This document shows, piece by piece, positions 24,437 through 32,471 of a stretch of 64,000 nt of DNA. The first letter of the stretch is position 1. Each line of letters begins with the position of its first letter. The stretch is from Mesobacillus jeotgali. Its GTDB lineage: Bacteria; Bacillota; Bacilli; Bacillales; Cytobacillaceae. Below the pieces are notes generated by a model. That model saw nothing but the letters and a program-made list of their open reading frames with translations, searched no databases and was not told the origin of the DNA. The translations under genes and the position numbers were made by a program. The stretch covers positions 2,788,501 to 2,852,500 of the forward strand of contig NZ_CP134494.1 in NCBI RefSeq assembly GCF_031759225.1, in the 5' to 3' direction.

Positions 24437-25483
24437 TTAATTAAGGAAATTTGATTTTATTTGATCGAATTGGTCATTTATTTTATCAATTAAATTGGGC
24501 ATCTGGTCCATTCCCCATGAACTTGGTAAACAAATAGGGTTTAGCCCTAACTTTCTGATATCATTTAACATTTTGCTAAAATCCTTAATTGCCTTACATC
24601 TATTATTATTTTCTTTAATAAACCTCATTTTCGCCTCGAAAATCCCACCTTCATTGTCGATGTATTTCAAAAAATTCCTCAACTTTACCCCCTTTTTAAA
24701 GGAGATATTTTCGTTAAATGTATTCTCTATTGCTTTTTCTAAGGGTAGGTACGCTCCTGGTCCAATTACCAAATTATAAAAATAAAGAATAGTACTTTTT
24801 CCAAATTCATAATTTAAAAAGTTATACAATTTTCCTTTGCAATTTTTATACTGTATTTCCAATCTAAATTTATTTCTCACCCTATTGGTATTAAGGAAAA
24901 TGAGCTCGCCCACTAGTTGTTTATTTTTTAATGCCTTGTATCGATCATAATAGTTAATAGTTATATTTTTAGAATTAAGATAAAGATTATGTTCACAATC
25001 AAAAAATCGTTGAGTTGTTTTATCTATCCTCATATATTCAGGATGGTTACTTTTTTTAAAAAGGAACAAATATTTAATTATCATTTCTTTAGGTAAATTT
25101 ATATCTATGGCATAATCGATTCTTTTCACATTCCAAAACAATAAATCAGGTAATCGATGCTTTTGAGCGTATCTATTGAAAACTTCCCTTACTTTTTCCA
25201 TTTCTTCTGGATTAGTCACTTCATAGTGATTACCAGTTTCGATTAAGAGCTTGGGTTTGATAAAAAGTTCTATTGCTCGGTAATTTTTATCTTTTCTCCA
25301 TCTAAGTTTAATTTCATAAAAACCATATTCCATAAAAGCATAAGTAACATAAGCATTTTTATCATTTCTTGGTTTATACAGTTTCTTACCTACCTTGTTA
25401 TAACTTAATTCATTCAGATACTTAAAAAAATAATCATATTCGTCTCTATCCAGTTTATAGAAGATAGATATAGTATCATACAT
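24437..25483 (-). CDS. Replication-initiator-like protein
   Basis: 348 residues from ATG 25483 (AGGAG 8 bases upstream). RIDYAIDINLP, TINYYDRYKAL and NKFRLEIQYKN follow the order of small Rep proteins of phages and integrative elements (a D-x-x-D strand, a YDK/R segment and an R-x-E strand). No clear HUH metal motif is visible, so the mechanism is open. Together with the AAA protein upstream it would start replication of the excised element. The C terminus is helical. Confidence 0.5.
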   Translation of the reverse strand: MYDTISIFYKLDRDEYDYFFKYLNELSYNKVGKKLYKPRNDKNAYVTYAFMEYGFYEIKLRWRKDKNYRAIELFIKPKLLIETGNHYEVTNPEEMEKVREVFNRYAQKHRLPDLLFWNVKRIDYAIDINLPKEMIIKYLFLFKKSNHPEYMRIDKTTQRFFDCEHNLYLNSKNITINYYDRYKALKNKQLVGELIFLNTNRVRNKFRLEIQYKNCKGKLYNFLNYEFGKSTILYFYNLVIGPGAYLPLEKAIENTFNENISFKKGVKLRNFLKYIDNEGGIFEAKMRFIKENNNRCKAIKDFSKMLNDIRKLGLNPICLPSSWGMDQMPNLIDKINDQFDQIKSNFLN

Positions 25484-25596
25484 ACATAACACTCCTATAG
25501 TGTAGTAATTCCTTACAATAAATGGAGATATTAAAGAAGGGTGTATACATCTCTAAACATTGAAGAATTACTTATCTGTTAAGATCAAAATAAAAA

Positions 25597-25627
25597 AGTA
25601 CAAGAATCATATTCGATTCTTGTACTT
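25597..25627 (-). terminator. Terminator after AAA gene
   Basis: AAGTACAAGAATC and GATTCTTGTACTT pair perfectly (13 bp) around a 5-base loop, 4 bases after the stop of the AAA gene, with flanking A/T runs. The downstream Rep-like gene therefore needs read-through or its own promoter. Confidence 0.85.
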
Positions 25628-25630
25628 TAA

Positions 25631-27571
25631 TTATTTTATGAATTTGTTTTCTACCCCATCTATAAGAAATGTATGTGCTTTTTTCTTTCCCCTCTTTGGC
25701 GCTTGTTCTTGTATAAAGGAGTCAGAATTAAGTACTATTGGTGGGTTTAGCTCCTTAATAAGATTAACTATGTCCGGTATCTTTTCTGTATGAAAATCGA
25801 TCACCCTGCATTTTACTTTAATGCTATTTTCAATGGTAACCGAAGGAGTTGTAATATTATTTCTTGATTGGTACTCATGAGTTTTAACCATTCTATGCTG
25901 AACCAATAACTTACCAAACGTCTTACTATGGGCAACGAATGAGGATGTAGGGTAATTAGAATTTCCTGTATACTCATCCAGCATTGTTAAAATAGGTTGC
26001 CAGTGTAATTTTAAGATGTTACTTTCAGTATCTAAAATCCCATATATATTTTTATCCTTATTAAGTATTGGAGGATAGGTTAAAGAACCTTTTTCTATAA
26101 TTTTCACTTTCCCGCTGGTTAGAAGTACTTTAAAAATTCTAATAAACTCCTCAATCCGAGGATCTGGAACTGCTTTCTTTTGATCTTCTAATATTGCTAA
26201 AAAAATATTCCTTGTGGTACTTCCCAACTCCATGTACTGTTCAGGCGTAATAAAGCCTTTATCTTGTCCATAAGAAAGATAAAAATTAAAAGATGTAATC
26301 AAATGAGCAATACTATCAAGGTATCTGGCATGTATATTAGTTTTTATTTCATTCCTAATTTTATTAAAATCCGTTTTATAATCATCTATCAATCCATTAT
26401 TGACTTTAAACTCTAACCAATCCAAATAATAATAAATACTTGTCTGCAAGTACTTCTCATTCTTATATTCATTAAACCTTTCTATTTTGTCATAAGAATA
26501 ACCCTCTAAACTAGAATTAAAGATATTATCCATTTTAATACGTAGTAACCTTGATACAGTGGAATGATTTTCCTCATTTATCTCGAGAAACCTTTCCCCG
26601 GTAAATAATAATAATCCTTGTGGTATCTGATCTGTATCTAGTGAATTTGTCCTATCACTCAGAAGCCTTATTAAATTCTCAATTTTCAACAAGGTGTTTT
26701 TCTCAGAATCTCTTGTTTTATCAGTTCCAAAATCATCAACTATTAAAACTGAGTCTTTATAAATTTTGCCAGCTTCTTTAAGCTTGTTCTTATAGGCATC
26801 TACTCTTATCATGTTTTGTTTATCAAATACCTTGGAAAATAACTCGGCAAAAGTAGTTTTTCCTGTGCCTGATTTACCATAAATCCAGAGTGAAAAACTC
26901 GGGGTCATGTCTTTAAACTTCGATAAAGGAGTAGTCAATAAAGAAGTTAACAAAAATGAAAAAAGAGACAAGGTTAACTTTTTATCAAAAAAATTAAGTA
27001 TATCAATTGCTTTTTTATATGCTATAATTTCCTCGGTACTTGAATTGAAAATCATTGAAAAATCTTTATGTACAGTTCTTACACTATATTTTTTCTCAAG
27101 CGTATTAATGATCTTATCTCTTCCTGAATACAAAAATAACCATTTACCTTTGTATTTATTCCACCCAATAGATTGAAACTCTATAATTTCATTTGTGTTT
27201 TTTTCAAATAAGAAAATCATATCTAAAAGAAAATTATAATTCTCCTTTTCCTTAGGCAATATCCTACAAAATGAACTCCACTTCCCGATCCATTTACTAT
27301 TAGCTAAATCCGCCTCGGAAATCTCAATTCTAGGTAGAATTTTTTCTCCTTTTAATATCCCTTCAAATACATATCTTATTTTATCCTCTCTCTCATTTGA
27401 AACTTCCCTGATTATTTCAACTGGATAAAAAACGAAATTAGTTAATATAATTTTTTTCTTTCCTTTGATTACAATTAATTCTCCAAATTCGGTTATCTCG
27501 TAATCTGTATTGCGTAATATTTCCTTATATCTGTTTATAAAATCCACAGCTATCTCTTCCGAAGTTCCCAC
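25631..27571 (-). CDS. DUF927-like AAA ATPase / replicative helicase-like protein
   Basis: 646 residues from GTG 27571 (AGGAGGT upstream). Walker A is WIYGKSGTGKTTFAELF near 235, Walker B is SVLIVDDFGTD near 275, and LLLFTGERFLEINEE resembles sensor 1. The layout, a long N-terminal region before one AAA module, matches DUF927-like proteins carried by plasmids, satellites and ICEs, thought to act as helicases in replication. A long inverted repeat lies 29 bases upstream of the start. Confidence 0.7.
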   Translation of the reverse strand: MGTSEEIAVDFINRYKEILRNTDYEITEFGELIVIKGKKKIILTNFVFYPVEIIREVSNEREDKIRYVFEGILKGEKILPRIEISEADLANSKWIGKWSSFCRILPKEKENYNFLLDMIFLFEKNTNEIIEFQSIGWNKYKGKWLFLYSGRDKIINTLEKKYSVRTVHKDFSMIFNSSTEEIIAYKKAIDILNFFDKKLTLSLFSFLLTSLLTTPLSKFKDMTPSFSLWIYGKSGTGKTTFAELFSKVFDKQNMIRVDAYKNKLKEAGKIYKDSVLIVDDFGTDKTRDSEKNTLLKIENLIRLLSDRTNSLDTDQIPQGLLLFTGERFLEINEENHSTVSRLLRIKMDNIFNSSLEGYSYDKIERFNEYKNEKYLQTSIYYYLDWLEFKVNNGLIDDYKTDFNKIRNEIKTNIHARYLDSIAHLITSFNFYLSYGQDKGFITPEQYMELGSTTRNIFLAILEDQKKAVPDPRIEEFIRIFKVLLTSGKVKIIEKGSLTYPPILNKDKNIYGILDTESNILKLHWQPILTMLDEYTGNSNYPTSSFVAHSKTFGKLLVQHRMVKTHEYQSRNNITTPSVTIENSIKVKCRVIDFHTEKIPDIVNLIKELNPPIVLNSDSFIQEQAPKRGKKKAHTFLIDGVENKFIK

Positions 27572-27599
27572 AACTAATCACTACCTCCTACCTTTTTAC

Positions 27600-27646
27600 A
27601 TGCGAAAATGTGAAGGAATTTCGCTAACCACTTCACATTTTCGCAT
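27600..27646. repeat. Perfect 16-bp inverted repeat upstream of AAA gene
   Basis: ATGCGAAAATGTGAAG (27600-27615) and CTTCACATTTTCGCAT (27631-27646) around a 15-base loop. In the leader of the AAA gene it could be an operator, an attenuating hairpin, or part of a replication origin bound by the Rep-like protein. Confidence 0.7.
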
Positions 27647-27746
27647 TTTTCATCAACCATGATGGTAAATGTGTTTTTTAACTACGTTTAACAGATTATT
27701 AAACTTTCTCGAGTAGGACCATAAAATTTAATCAACGCCAGTTTGG

Positions 27747-27941
27747 TTACTCATCAATTTTTTTTACTTCGTTTATTTTTTTTCCAAAATCATAAGGTTG
27801 ACTGTAGTAAATAGAACCACACTTCAGGCATTCAACATCACAAAGTCGACTAAAGCTAAGTTTATCTTTGCTATTGGCTGGATAACCCTCAATCCTAATG
27901 ACAGATAGTATACCACCGCATTTGCACTTCAATTTATTCAC
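27747..27941 (-). CDS. Small zinc-ribbon protein
   Basis: 64 residues. CKCGG near the N terminus and CLKCGS about 30 residues later make a zinc ribbon; the C terminus is basic. GTG 27941 is taken as start; a TTG three codons on is also possible. First gene of the minus-strand run of the integrative element. Function unknown, perhaps nucleic-acid binding. Confidence 0.55.
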   Translation of the reverse strand: MNKLKCKCGGILSVIRIEGYPANSKDKLSFSRLCDVECLKCGSIYYSQPYDFGKKINEVKKIDE

Positions 27942-28467
27942 CCTTTTGAAGAAAATTTCTTATTTCATTATACTTTAATCATTCTTAATGGAGTATAACT
28001 ATAAAATCAGATTTTTCTTATAGGCTCTATAGTCATCCTGCTTTCAATAGCTACAGTCCATTTAGTGTAAACTAATAAGCCCTTGTCTAATTAATACATT
28101 GTAATCCTCCGACATGTTCTTACAAATGCATTTAATAATACCTAAATTTGTTAAAATTGCCCTTCATAAGTTAGATCTCCAGATCTGCCACCCACCCAAT
28201 ATTTACAACCGTGTTTTTTAAGAACTGTCAATCTGTTCCCTATTATAGAGTTACTCCTCAGCAGAGATCCTATATTAACGGACACTTATTTTTATAATAA
28301 TTAAGAAGATACTTAGTTGATTTATTGGTTGATTCAAAAAGAAGTTAATGAGCAAGTCAACATTATTATTAATTTTTATAGATTTTTTTTTGAATTTTGT
28401 ACATTTTTTGAACATGAAGGAATTATATGAGTCATTATATAATTATAGATAAGGGAGGTGATAATAA
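27942..28467. other. Gap between divergent small genes
   Basis: AT-rich region without an ORF of any size. I see no strong hairpin or clear promoter, although promoters for both flanking small genes must lie here. As the divergent centre of the element it is the likely control region. Confidence 0.45.
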
Positions 28468-28641
28468 ATGACAGGAACAATACACTGTCCAATATGTTTT
28501 CAAGTCTTTCAATTACAAGATAAAGTTATTCTAGACGAATTCTATACTGTCATACACAATCAGTGTTACTTAAGTTTAACTTCTGTAAAAGAGGTAGGAA
28601 CTTATAAAGAAATAATTGATAAAAATAAAGTTTTAAAATAG
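28468..28641 (+). CDS. Small zinc-finger-like protein (57 aa)
   Basis: ATG 28468 is preceded by AAGGGAGGTGAT, a near-perfect ribosome-binding site, so the frame is very probably translated. The 57-residue product has CPIC near the N terminus and HNQCY in the middle (Cys7, Cys10, His30 or 31-region, Cys33), a possible one-zinc site, then a short basic tail. A hairpin with T run follows at 28656. No family recognised. Confidence 0.65.
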   Translation: MTGTIHCPICFQVFQLQDKVILDEFYTVIHNQCYLSLTSVKEVGTYKEIIDKNKVLK

Positions 28642-28655
28642 AATCCAACTTAAAT

Positions 28656-28680
28656 TGGGACCCTTTTAGGAGTCCCATTT
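28656..28680 (+). terminator. Terminator
   Basis: TGGGAC and GTCCCA pair around a 10-base loop, followed by TTTTAAAT, 15 bases after the 57-residue gene. Confidence 0.65.
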
Positions 28681-28775
28681 TAAATAAAGTTCATTTATCA
28701 ACCATTATTTTCCCGCCTTGCTTTAGATAGGATCAATAATAAATCCTTGTTATATTTTACAAATAATACTTATAA

Positions 28776-29372
28776 CTATTCTAGCCAACAAAAGCGTTTC
28801 TCTAATTCTTGCACTTTAATTTGTTCAATTCGTTGTTTCATTTCTTCTACTGCCTCTGTAAAAGTTGCACTAGATAATTTAGACCATTCTGTATTAATTT
28901 CATCCCATTTTTCTTTATTACCAGTTTCCGCATTAATAAAGTGGCATTTAACTCTTCCATAGTAAGTTTCGTACAAATTATTAAAATTATCTATTTTTAT
29001 ACTGACTTCAGATTCCATTAAAATATCATCTGGGAATAGAGTACTAAAATAAAATTTTTGGATTGAGACTTCATTGTGTTTTCTATTATGAATCCTATAT
29101 ATTGCTTGGATTAATGGTTTTACATCATTAATCGCTGTATGTGTAATGTTCCTTATTAATGTATCTAGACAAAAAACCTCTGCGGGTTGGTGATTGTCCC
29201 ACGCAAGAGTGACTTTGCCTTTTGGTAGCCGGTTACCACTATTGTTTAAGGAGAACTTTTTTAGCTTATTTGCAGAAATTATGCCACCAATTTCTTTGTT
29301 TTCTGATCTAAAGGTAAACCGAAGACTTACCTTATTCTCAATATCCAAATAATAAGAACCATTTTTAATCAT
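28776..29372 (-). CDS. Hypothetical protein
   Basis: 198 residues from ATG 29372, which has GGGGTG at a good distance; an ATG two codons earlier is too close. It looks like a beta-rich N-terminal half (YYLDIENKVSLRFTFRS) followed by helical segments and a charged C-terminal helix (EAVEEMKQRIEQIK). No signal peptide, membrane segment or catalytic motif that I recognise. Within the integrative element, transcribed toward the 57-residue gene's terminator. Confidence 0.55.
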   Translation of the reverse strand: MIKNGSYYLDIENKVSLRFTFRSENKEIGGIISANKLKKFSLNNSGNRLPKGKVTLAWDNHQPAEVFCLDTLIRNITHTAINDVKPLIQAIYRIHNRKHNEVSIQKFYFSTLFPDDILMESEVSIKIDNFNNLYETYYGRVKCHFINAETGNKEKWDEINTEWSKLSSATFTEAVEEMKQRIEQIKVQELEKRFCWLE

Positions 29373-29508
29373 TAACATTCACCCCAGCATATGTTGTTAT
29401 ATGTAATAAGCATTTCTTATTTAAACAGCAGTTATCTTTTAGGCTCATTTTCATCCTTCTTAAATTTCCGTATAATAAATATAAATAAAAAAATTAAGGA
29501 GTATTGAA

Positions 29509-29628
29509 ATGTATAATAATCACTTGATAGAGTTAGTTAATCGACTAAAGAGTTTAGGAATAAATATAAGCTTTACAAAGCCAAAATCTGAATTTATTTT
29601 CTTAAAAGAATTAAGAAAGAACCCGTAA
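29509..29628 (+). CDS. Tiny ORF (39 aa)
   Basis: ATG 29509 is preceded by TAAGGAGTATTGAA, a good ribosome-binding site. The product, starting MYNNHLIELVNRLKSL, is basic and partly amphipathic. An imperfect hairpin (AAGCC/GGCTT with flanking ATTAA/TTAAT) follows at about 29634-29664. It may be a small regulator or a chance ORF; nothing homologous comes to mind. Confidence 0.4.
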   Translation: MYNNHLIELVNRLKSLGINISFTKPKSEFIFLKELRKNP

Positions 29629-29798
29629 ATTAAGATTAAAAGCCTTGGCTTCTTAATTAAATTATGTTCAAGCTCACTTACCTAATTGATGCGTAACACC
29701 TTCAAATAAAGTAAAAGAAAAGTCGACCTTTTTTGTATTAATATTATATATAATATCGGAAAGTTATCTTTATCCTACATAGTTAGCCACCAAAAAAA

Positions 29799-29820
29799 AC
29801 GTCCCTTTTTAAGGGACGTT
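29799..29820 (-). terminator. Terminator of the small peptide operon
   Basis: AACGTCCCTT and AAGGGACGTT form a perfect 10-bp stem with a 2-base loop; on the minus strand it runs into a T tract. It lies 61 bases after the stop of the 43-residue gene. Confidence 0.8.
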
Positions 29821-29881
29821 CACAACAAATACATTCATAATCGGGTCTAAGATCCAATTTGCAGTCAATATTTCTTAGAAA

Positions 29882-30013
29882 TTATTTTTCTTTTTCGTCA
29901 AAATGGTCTTTTATATCCTCCATTGCTTCAAGTAGTTCTTTATTTCCTGTAAAAACTTCTAAGAACTCATCGAAGCCTTTAGAAACTCCTTCATTAAATA
30001 AATCCCATGACAT
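29882..30013 (-). CDS. Small acidic protein (43 aa)
   Basis: ATG 30013 has AGAGGAGGT upstream, lying in the end of the preceding gene, with only 4 bases between that stop and this start. The 43-residue product (MSWDLFNEGVSKGFDEFLEV...) is acidic and helical with a charged tail (DHFDEKEK). It is the second gene of a two-peptide operon with the glycine-zipper peptide. A partner, antidote or chaperone role is only a guess from the pairing. Confidence 0.6.
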   Translation of the reverse strand: MSWDLFNEGVSKGFDEFLEVFTGNKELLEAMEDIKDHFDEKEK

Positions 30014-30017
30014 GCGT

Positions 30018-30209
30018 TTACCTCCTCTCATCAATTAAATTACTAACTACTTTAATCCCAGATGCCGTACCTGTAACTGCCCCTATACCAAATCCAAGAG
30101 CTGCGAACGTTCCTCCACCTATTACTACTCCAACTCCAGTTAACACTGATGCACCGGTTGATCCTCCCACAAATGCACCAGCTGTATTACTGACAAATCT
30201 TTTTAACAT
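30018..30209 (-). CDS. Glycine-zipper membrane peptide (63 aa)
   Basis: 63 residues with AAAGGAGGT upstream. After a short basic start (MLKRFVSN) comes a long Gly/Ala/Val/Thr-rich stretch with many GxxxG spacings (GAFVGGSTGASVLTGVGVV and GIGAVTGTASG), then a basic end. This fits a peptide that enters or spans the membrane as packed helices, like glycine-zipper proteins, class II bacteriocins or phage-linked membrane peptides. No leader with a double-glycine cleavage site is obvious. The next gene, 4 bases on, encodes a small acidic protein. Confidence 0.6.
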   Translation of the reverse strand: MLKRFVSNTAGAFVGGSTGASVLTGVGVVIGGGTFAALGFGIGAVTGTASGIKVVSNLIDERR

Positions 30210-30621
30210 TTTTATTCATACCTCCTTTCTATCAAGAATTTTTCATTCGAAAACTTCCCTCACCTCCTTAAATAAAAGAAGGCGTTTAAACCCAAAAGAG
30301 ACATAAACAAATAATATTAACAGTCATAAAGAAAAAATTCCTTAAATACCGTTAATAATATCTTTTATGATCCTTTAGATGTAAACACCATGATAGATAA
30401 TTATTATTATTGATTAGTTACAATACATTAATTCCCAATTCCGAATTAATATATACAATTTTTTTAGCAAGTTAGTTGCTAACATTTCTGCTAACATTTT
30501 TACAATTGCAAATCCACGAACGTAAAGAAGAAATTTCAGAAAATAGTAAGGAAGAAGCCTGGATAGCCCCTATACACCACAGATTTCCAATAAGTATAAA
30601 CAACCTTTAAAAGCTTTCTCA
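30210..30621. other. Gap at right end of island
   Basis: AT-rich, no gene of normal size. On the minus strand AAGGAGGTGAGGG precedes a 4-codon ORF (MKNS) directly upstream of the glycine-zipper gene, perhaps a leader peptide or chance. The rest up to the tRNA remnant shows nothing clear; it should contain the integrase arm sites. Confidence 0.4.
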
Positions 30622-30676
30622 AGATTCAGGTTCTAGTGGTGGCAACACCGTGGAGGTTCAAGTCCTCTCATCCGCA
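30622..30676 (+). pseudogene. tRNA-Leu(CAG) 3' remnant, attachment site
   Basis: AGATTCAGGTTCTAG is the end of the 5' anticodon stem, the loop with anticodon CAG, and the 3' stem; then a class II variable arm (TGGTGGCAACACCG), a T arm (GGAGGTTCAAGTCCTC) and the acceptor strand ATCCGC plus A. The 5' half is absent, replaced by AT-rich island DNA exactly at the anticodon stem, as left by a tyrosine recombinase that crosses over in the anticodon loop. The intact tRNA or its 5' half should lie left of the window. Confidence 0.75.
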
Positions 30677-30686
30677 TACAGAAAAG

Positions 30687-30712
30687 GTGCCTATACATTG
30701 GGCACTTTTTTT
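30687..30712 (+). terminator. tRNA-Leu terminator
   Basis: GTGCC and GGCAC pair around a 9-base loop, followed by seven T. It stands 11 bases after the tRNA remnant and marks the return to chromosomal sequence. Confidence 0.75.
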
Positions 30713-30721
30713 GTGCACAAA

Positions 30722-30751
30722 AAAACAGCCCGGATACTCATCCAGACTGCT
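30722..30751 (-). terminator. Probable terminator of ydjO-like gene
   Basis: On the minus strand a hairpin built on GGAT/ATCC with flanking AGC/GCT pairing runs into a T tract, 13 bases after the gene. Confidence 0.5.
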
Positions 30752-30763
30752 TTAACCACTAAA

Positions 30764-30970
30764 TTATCCAATTAAATTCTGACTATGGTTGTTGACCACT
30801 TCAAGAACCTTGGTCGTCTGTTCCATATCACTTTGACATATTGGGCAAGCGGGGACATTGCTGCTTTTAAAATTGTCGCGAACCCAGCAATTGCAATCAT
30901 CAGAAGTACATACCCATATTTTCGTTTCAGCGGTTACGATCTCTTCAGGCGGTTTTCTTCCAAATGCCAT
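30764..30970 (-). CDS. ydjO: YdjO-like cold-inducible zinc protein
   Basis: 68 residues. IWVCTSDDCNCWVRDNF followed by PACPICQSDM matches the B. subtilis YdjO family, in which paired cysteines bind a metal and whose gene is annotated as cold-inducible. The tail (LEVVNNHSQ) also fits. Role at low temperature is not known. First chromosomal gene after the island; a 19-bp perfect inverted repeat lies 111 bases upstream of its start. Confidence 0.85.
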   Translation of the reverse strand: MAFGRKPPEEIVTAETKIWVCTSDDCNCWVRDNFKSSNVPACPICQSDMEQTTKVLEVVNNHSQNLIG

Positions 30971-31080
30971 TTCCTCACGCTCCTATAAGTTTAGTTATGG
31001 TCCTATTCCATTTGCAGGCTTTCATTTTAAAATGCTGCAAAATTCCGAAAAGACCTTATCATCGTTCGATTGATAAAAAA
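30971..31080. other. Spacer upstream of ydjO-like gene
   Basis: Part of a 390-base gene-free stretch (30971-31363). This part should carry the 5' leader of the ydjO-like gene; cold-shock leaders are often long. No clear motif. The remainder after the inverted repeat (31132-31363) also shows nothing firm. Confidence 0.4.
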
Positions 31081-31131
31081 ATTCATTTATTATAAAAAGC
31101 CGGCAAATTAAACTTTTTATAATAAATGAAT
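31081..31131. repeat. Perfect 19-bp inverted repeat
   Basis: ATTCATTTATTATAAAAAG (31081-31099) is repeated exactly inverted (31113-31131) around a 13-base loop with CCGGC. It lies between the divergent ydjO-like and LysE-type genes. It lacks a T tract of its own, so an operator or structured leader is as likely as a terminator. Confidence 0.75.
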
Positions 31132-31363
31132 GGTCCGAAAGTTGATATCCATTCCATTTTACCACACTTTCTTATTTTTACCAAAAGTGACACATAAGCA
31201 GTTGCCTGCGCAACAGTTACTAGTTTATTCTTTTCATTCTAAGATTATTAAGACCCACATAAAAAAATATATCGATTCCACAAAATAGGTTGTACGCATC
31301 CAAAAGTCTGAATAGAAATAGTACAAGCAAATTACGTTCTGACTATTGGAGGTAACTAAAAAA

Positions 31364-31984
31364 GTGAATGTCTTCTTAGGTTATATTTTCCTTGGGTTAT
31401 CATTGGCAGCGCCGATTGGCCCTGTCAATGCAGCACAGATGGACAAAGGCATCAAGAGTGGTTTTTTCCAGGCATGGCTTCTGGGCCTGGGTGCACTCAC
31501 CGCTGATATCATCTACATGCTGACTGTCTATCTAGGTGTAGTTAAATTTCTCGAGACTCCTTTCATGCAATCCTTTCTCTGGCTATTCGGATTCTTTGTC
31601 TTGATGTACACAGGAATAGAGACAATTCTCGGATCCGGGAAAATCGTCATGAATAATCGAAACGAGGAATCCGGCTTGAAATCCTTTTTTTCCGGGTTTA
31701 TCATGTCGATATCCAACCCGCTGACGATTTTATTTTGGCTGGGGATTTATGGATCCGTCCTTGCCAAGACTGCATCCTCCTACGGCACCGGTGAACTGAT
31801 CCTTTACAGCTTTGGCATCATATTGGGACTCATTCTCTGGGATATCATTATGGCCGCAATATCCAGCAGCTTCCGTAAGCTGCTTACAACAAGATTGCTT
31901 ACAATCATTTCACTTTTATCCGGGTTTTCACTAATTGGCTTTGCGCTTTTTTTCGGTTATCAAGCATTGAAGCTTTTTCTTTAA
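31364..31984 (+). CDS. LysE/RhtB family exporter
   Basis: 206 residues from GTG 31364, set by GGAGGT at 31349-31354. Six hydrophobic segments, with the family signature SLAAPIGPVNAAQMDKGI at the end of the first helix and MSISNPLTILFWLGIYG in the middle. These proteins export amino acids or other small solutes across the membrane by proton antiport; the substrate cannot be read from sequence. Single-gene unit ended by a strong hairpin. Confidence 0.88.
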   Translation: MNVFLGYIFLGLSLAAPIGPVNAAQMDKGIKSGFFQAWLLGLGALTADIIYMLTVYLGVVKFLETPFMQSFLWLFGFFVLMYTGIETILGSGKIVMNNRNEESGLKSFFSGFIMSISNPLTILFWLGIYGSVLAKTASSYGTGELILYSFGIILGLILWDIIMAAISSSFRKLLTTRLLTIISLLSGFSLIGFALFFGYQALKLFL

Positions 31985-31997
31985 TGTTTATTTTTAA

Positions 31998-32026
31998 AAA
32001 GAGTGCCCTTTCGGGAGGCACTCTTT
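31998..32026 (+). terminator. Terminator of LysE-type gene
   Basis: AAAGAGTGCC and GGCACTCTTT pair perfectly around CTTTCGGGA. Confidence 0.88.
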
Positions 32027-32127
32027 CTTATTTCATCCAGCTATCTGTCTCTTACTGCGAATTTCTTGATTGTTTTTGATGTTTTCGATATATAATAGAG
32101 GTGACAAAATTAAAAGGATGAGCATTC

Positions 32128-32439
32128 ATGAATATTACCGGACATACTGTCGAGTTCCTTGAAGATCCATTTGGACTTCTGTCGGGGAGCAGATATGAGT
32201 ATTTTTTAAATATCGAGGTTGACGAAGAGGACGAGCTATACACTGAAAAAGGGTTGCTCTTAAAGGTGCTTTTTTTAGTTAACGGCGAAGAGACCAGAAT
32301 CCTGCAAAGCTATTTTATTGAGCAGGAAACAGAAAAGGTACTTGACTTCGAACTTGAGGAAGATGAAGTAGTGCAAGTGCAAAAGTATTGCGAGGAAAAC
32401 TTGCCCTCTGATGAAGAAAACGAAGAGGAAACAAATTAA
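32128..32439 (+). CDS. Conserved hypothetical acidic protein (DUF6509-like)
   Basis: 103 residues, RBS AAGGATG before ATG. It starts NITGHTVEFLEDPFGLLSGSRYE and ends in a strongly acidic tail (SDEENEEETN). I believe this is the small Bacillus family named DUF6509, of unknown function; that recall is uncertain. No cysteines, signal or membrane segment. Single gene with its own terminator. Confidence 0.65.
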   Translation: MNITGHTVEFLEDPFGLLSGSRYEYFLNIEVDEEDELYTEKGLLLKVLFLVNGEETRILQSYFIEQETEKVLDFELEEDEVVQVQKYCEENLPSDEENEEETN

Positions 32440-32440
32440 A

Positions 32441-32466
32441 AAAGAGCAGAGTCTGCTCTTTTTTTA
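32441..32466. terminator. Terminator
   Basis: AAAGAGCAGA/TCTGCTCTTT, nearly perfect with a one-base loop centre, followed by T run. Two bases after the acidic-protein gene and 6 bases before the converging gene end. Confidence 0.8.
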
Positions 32467-32471
32467 TGTAC

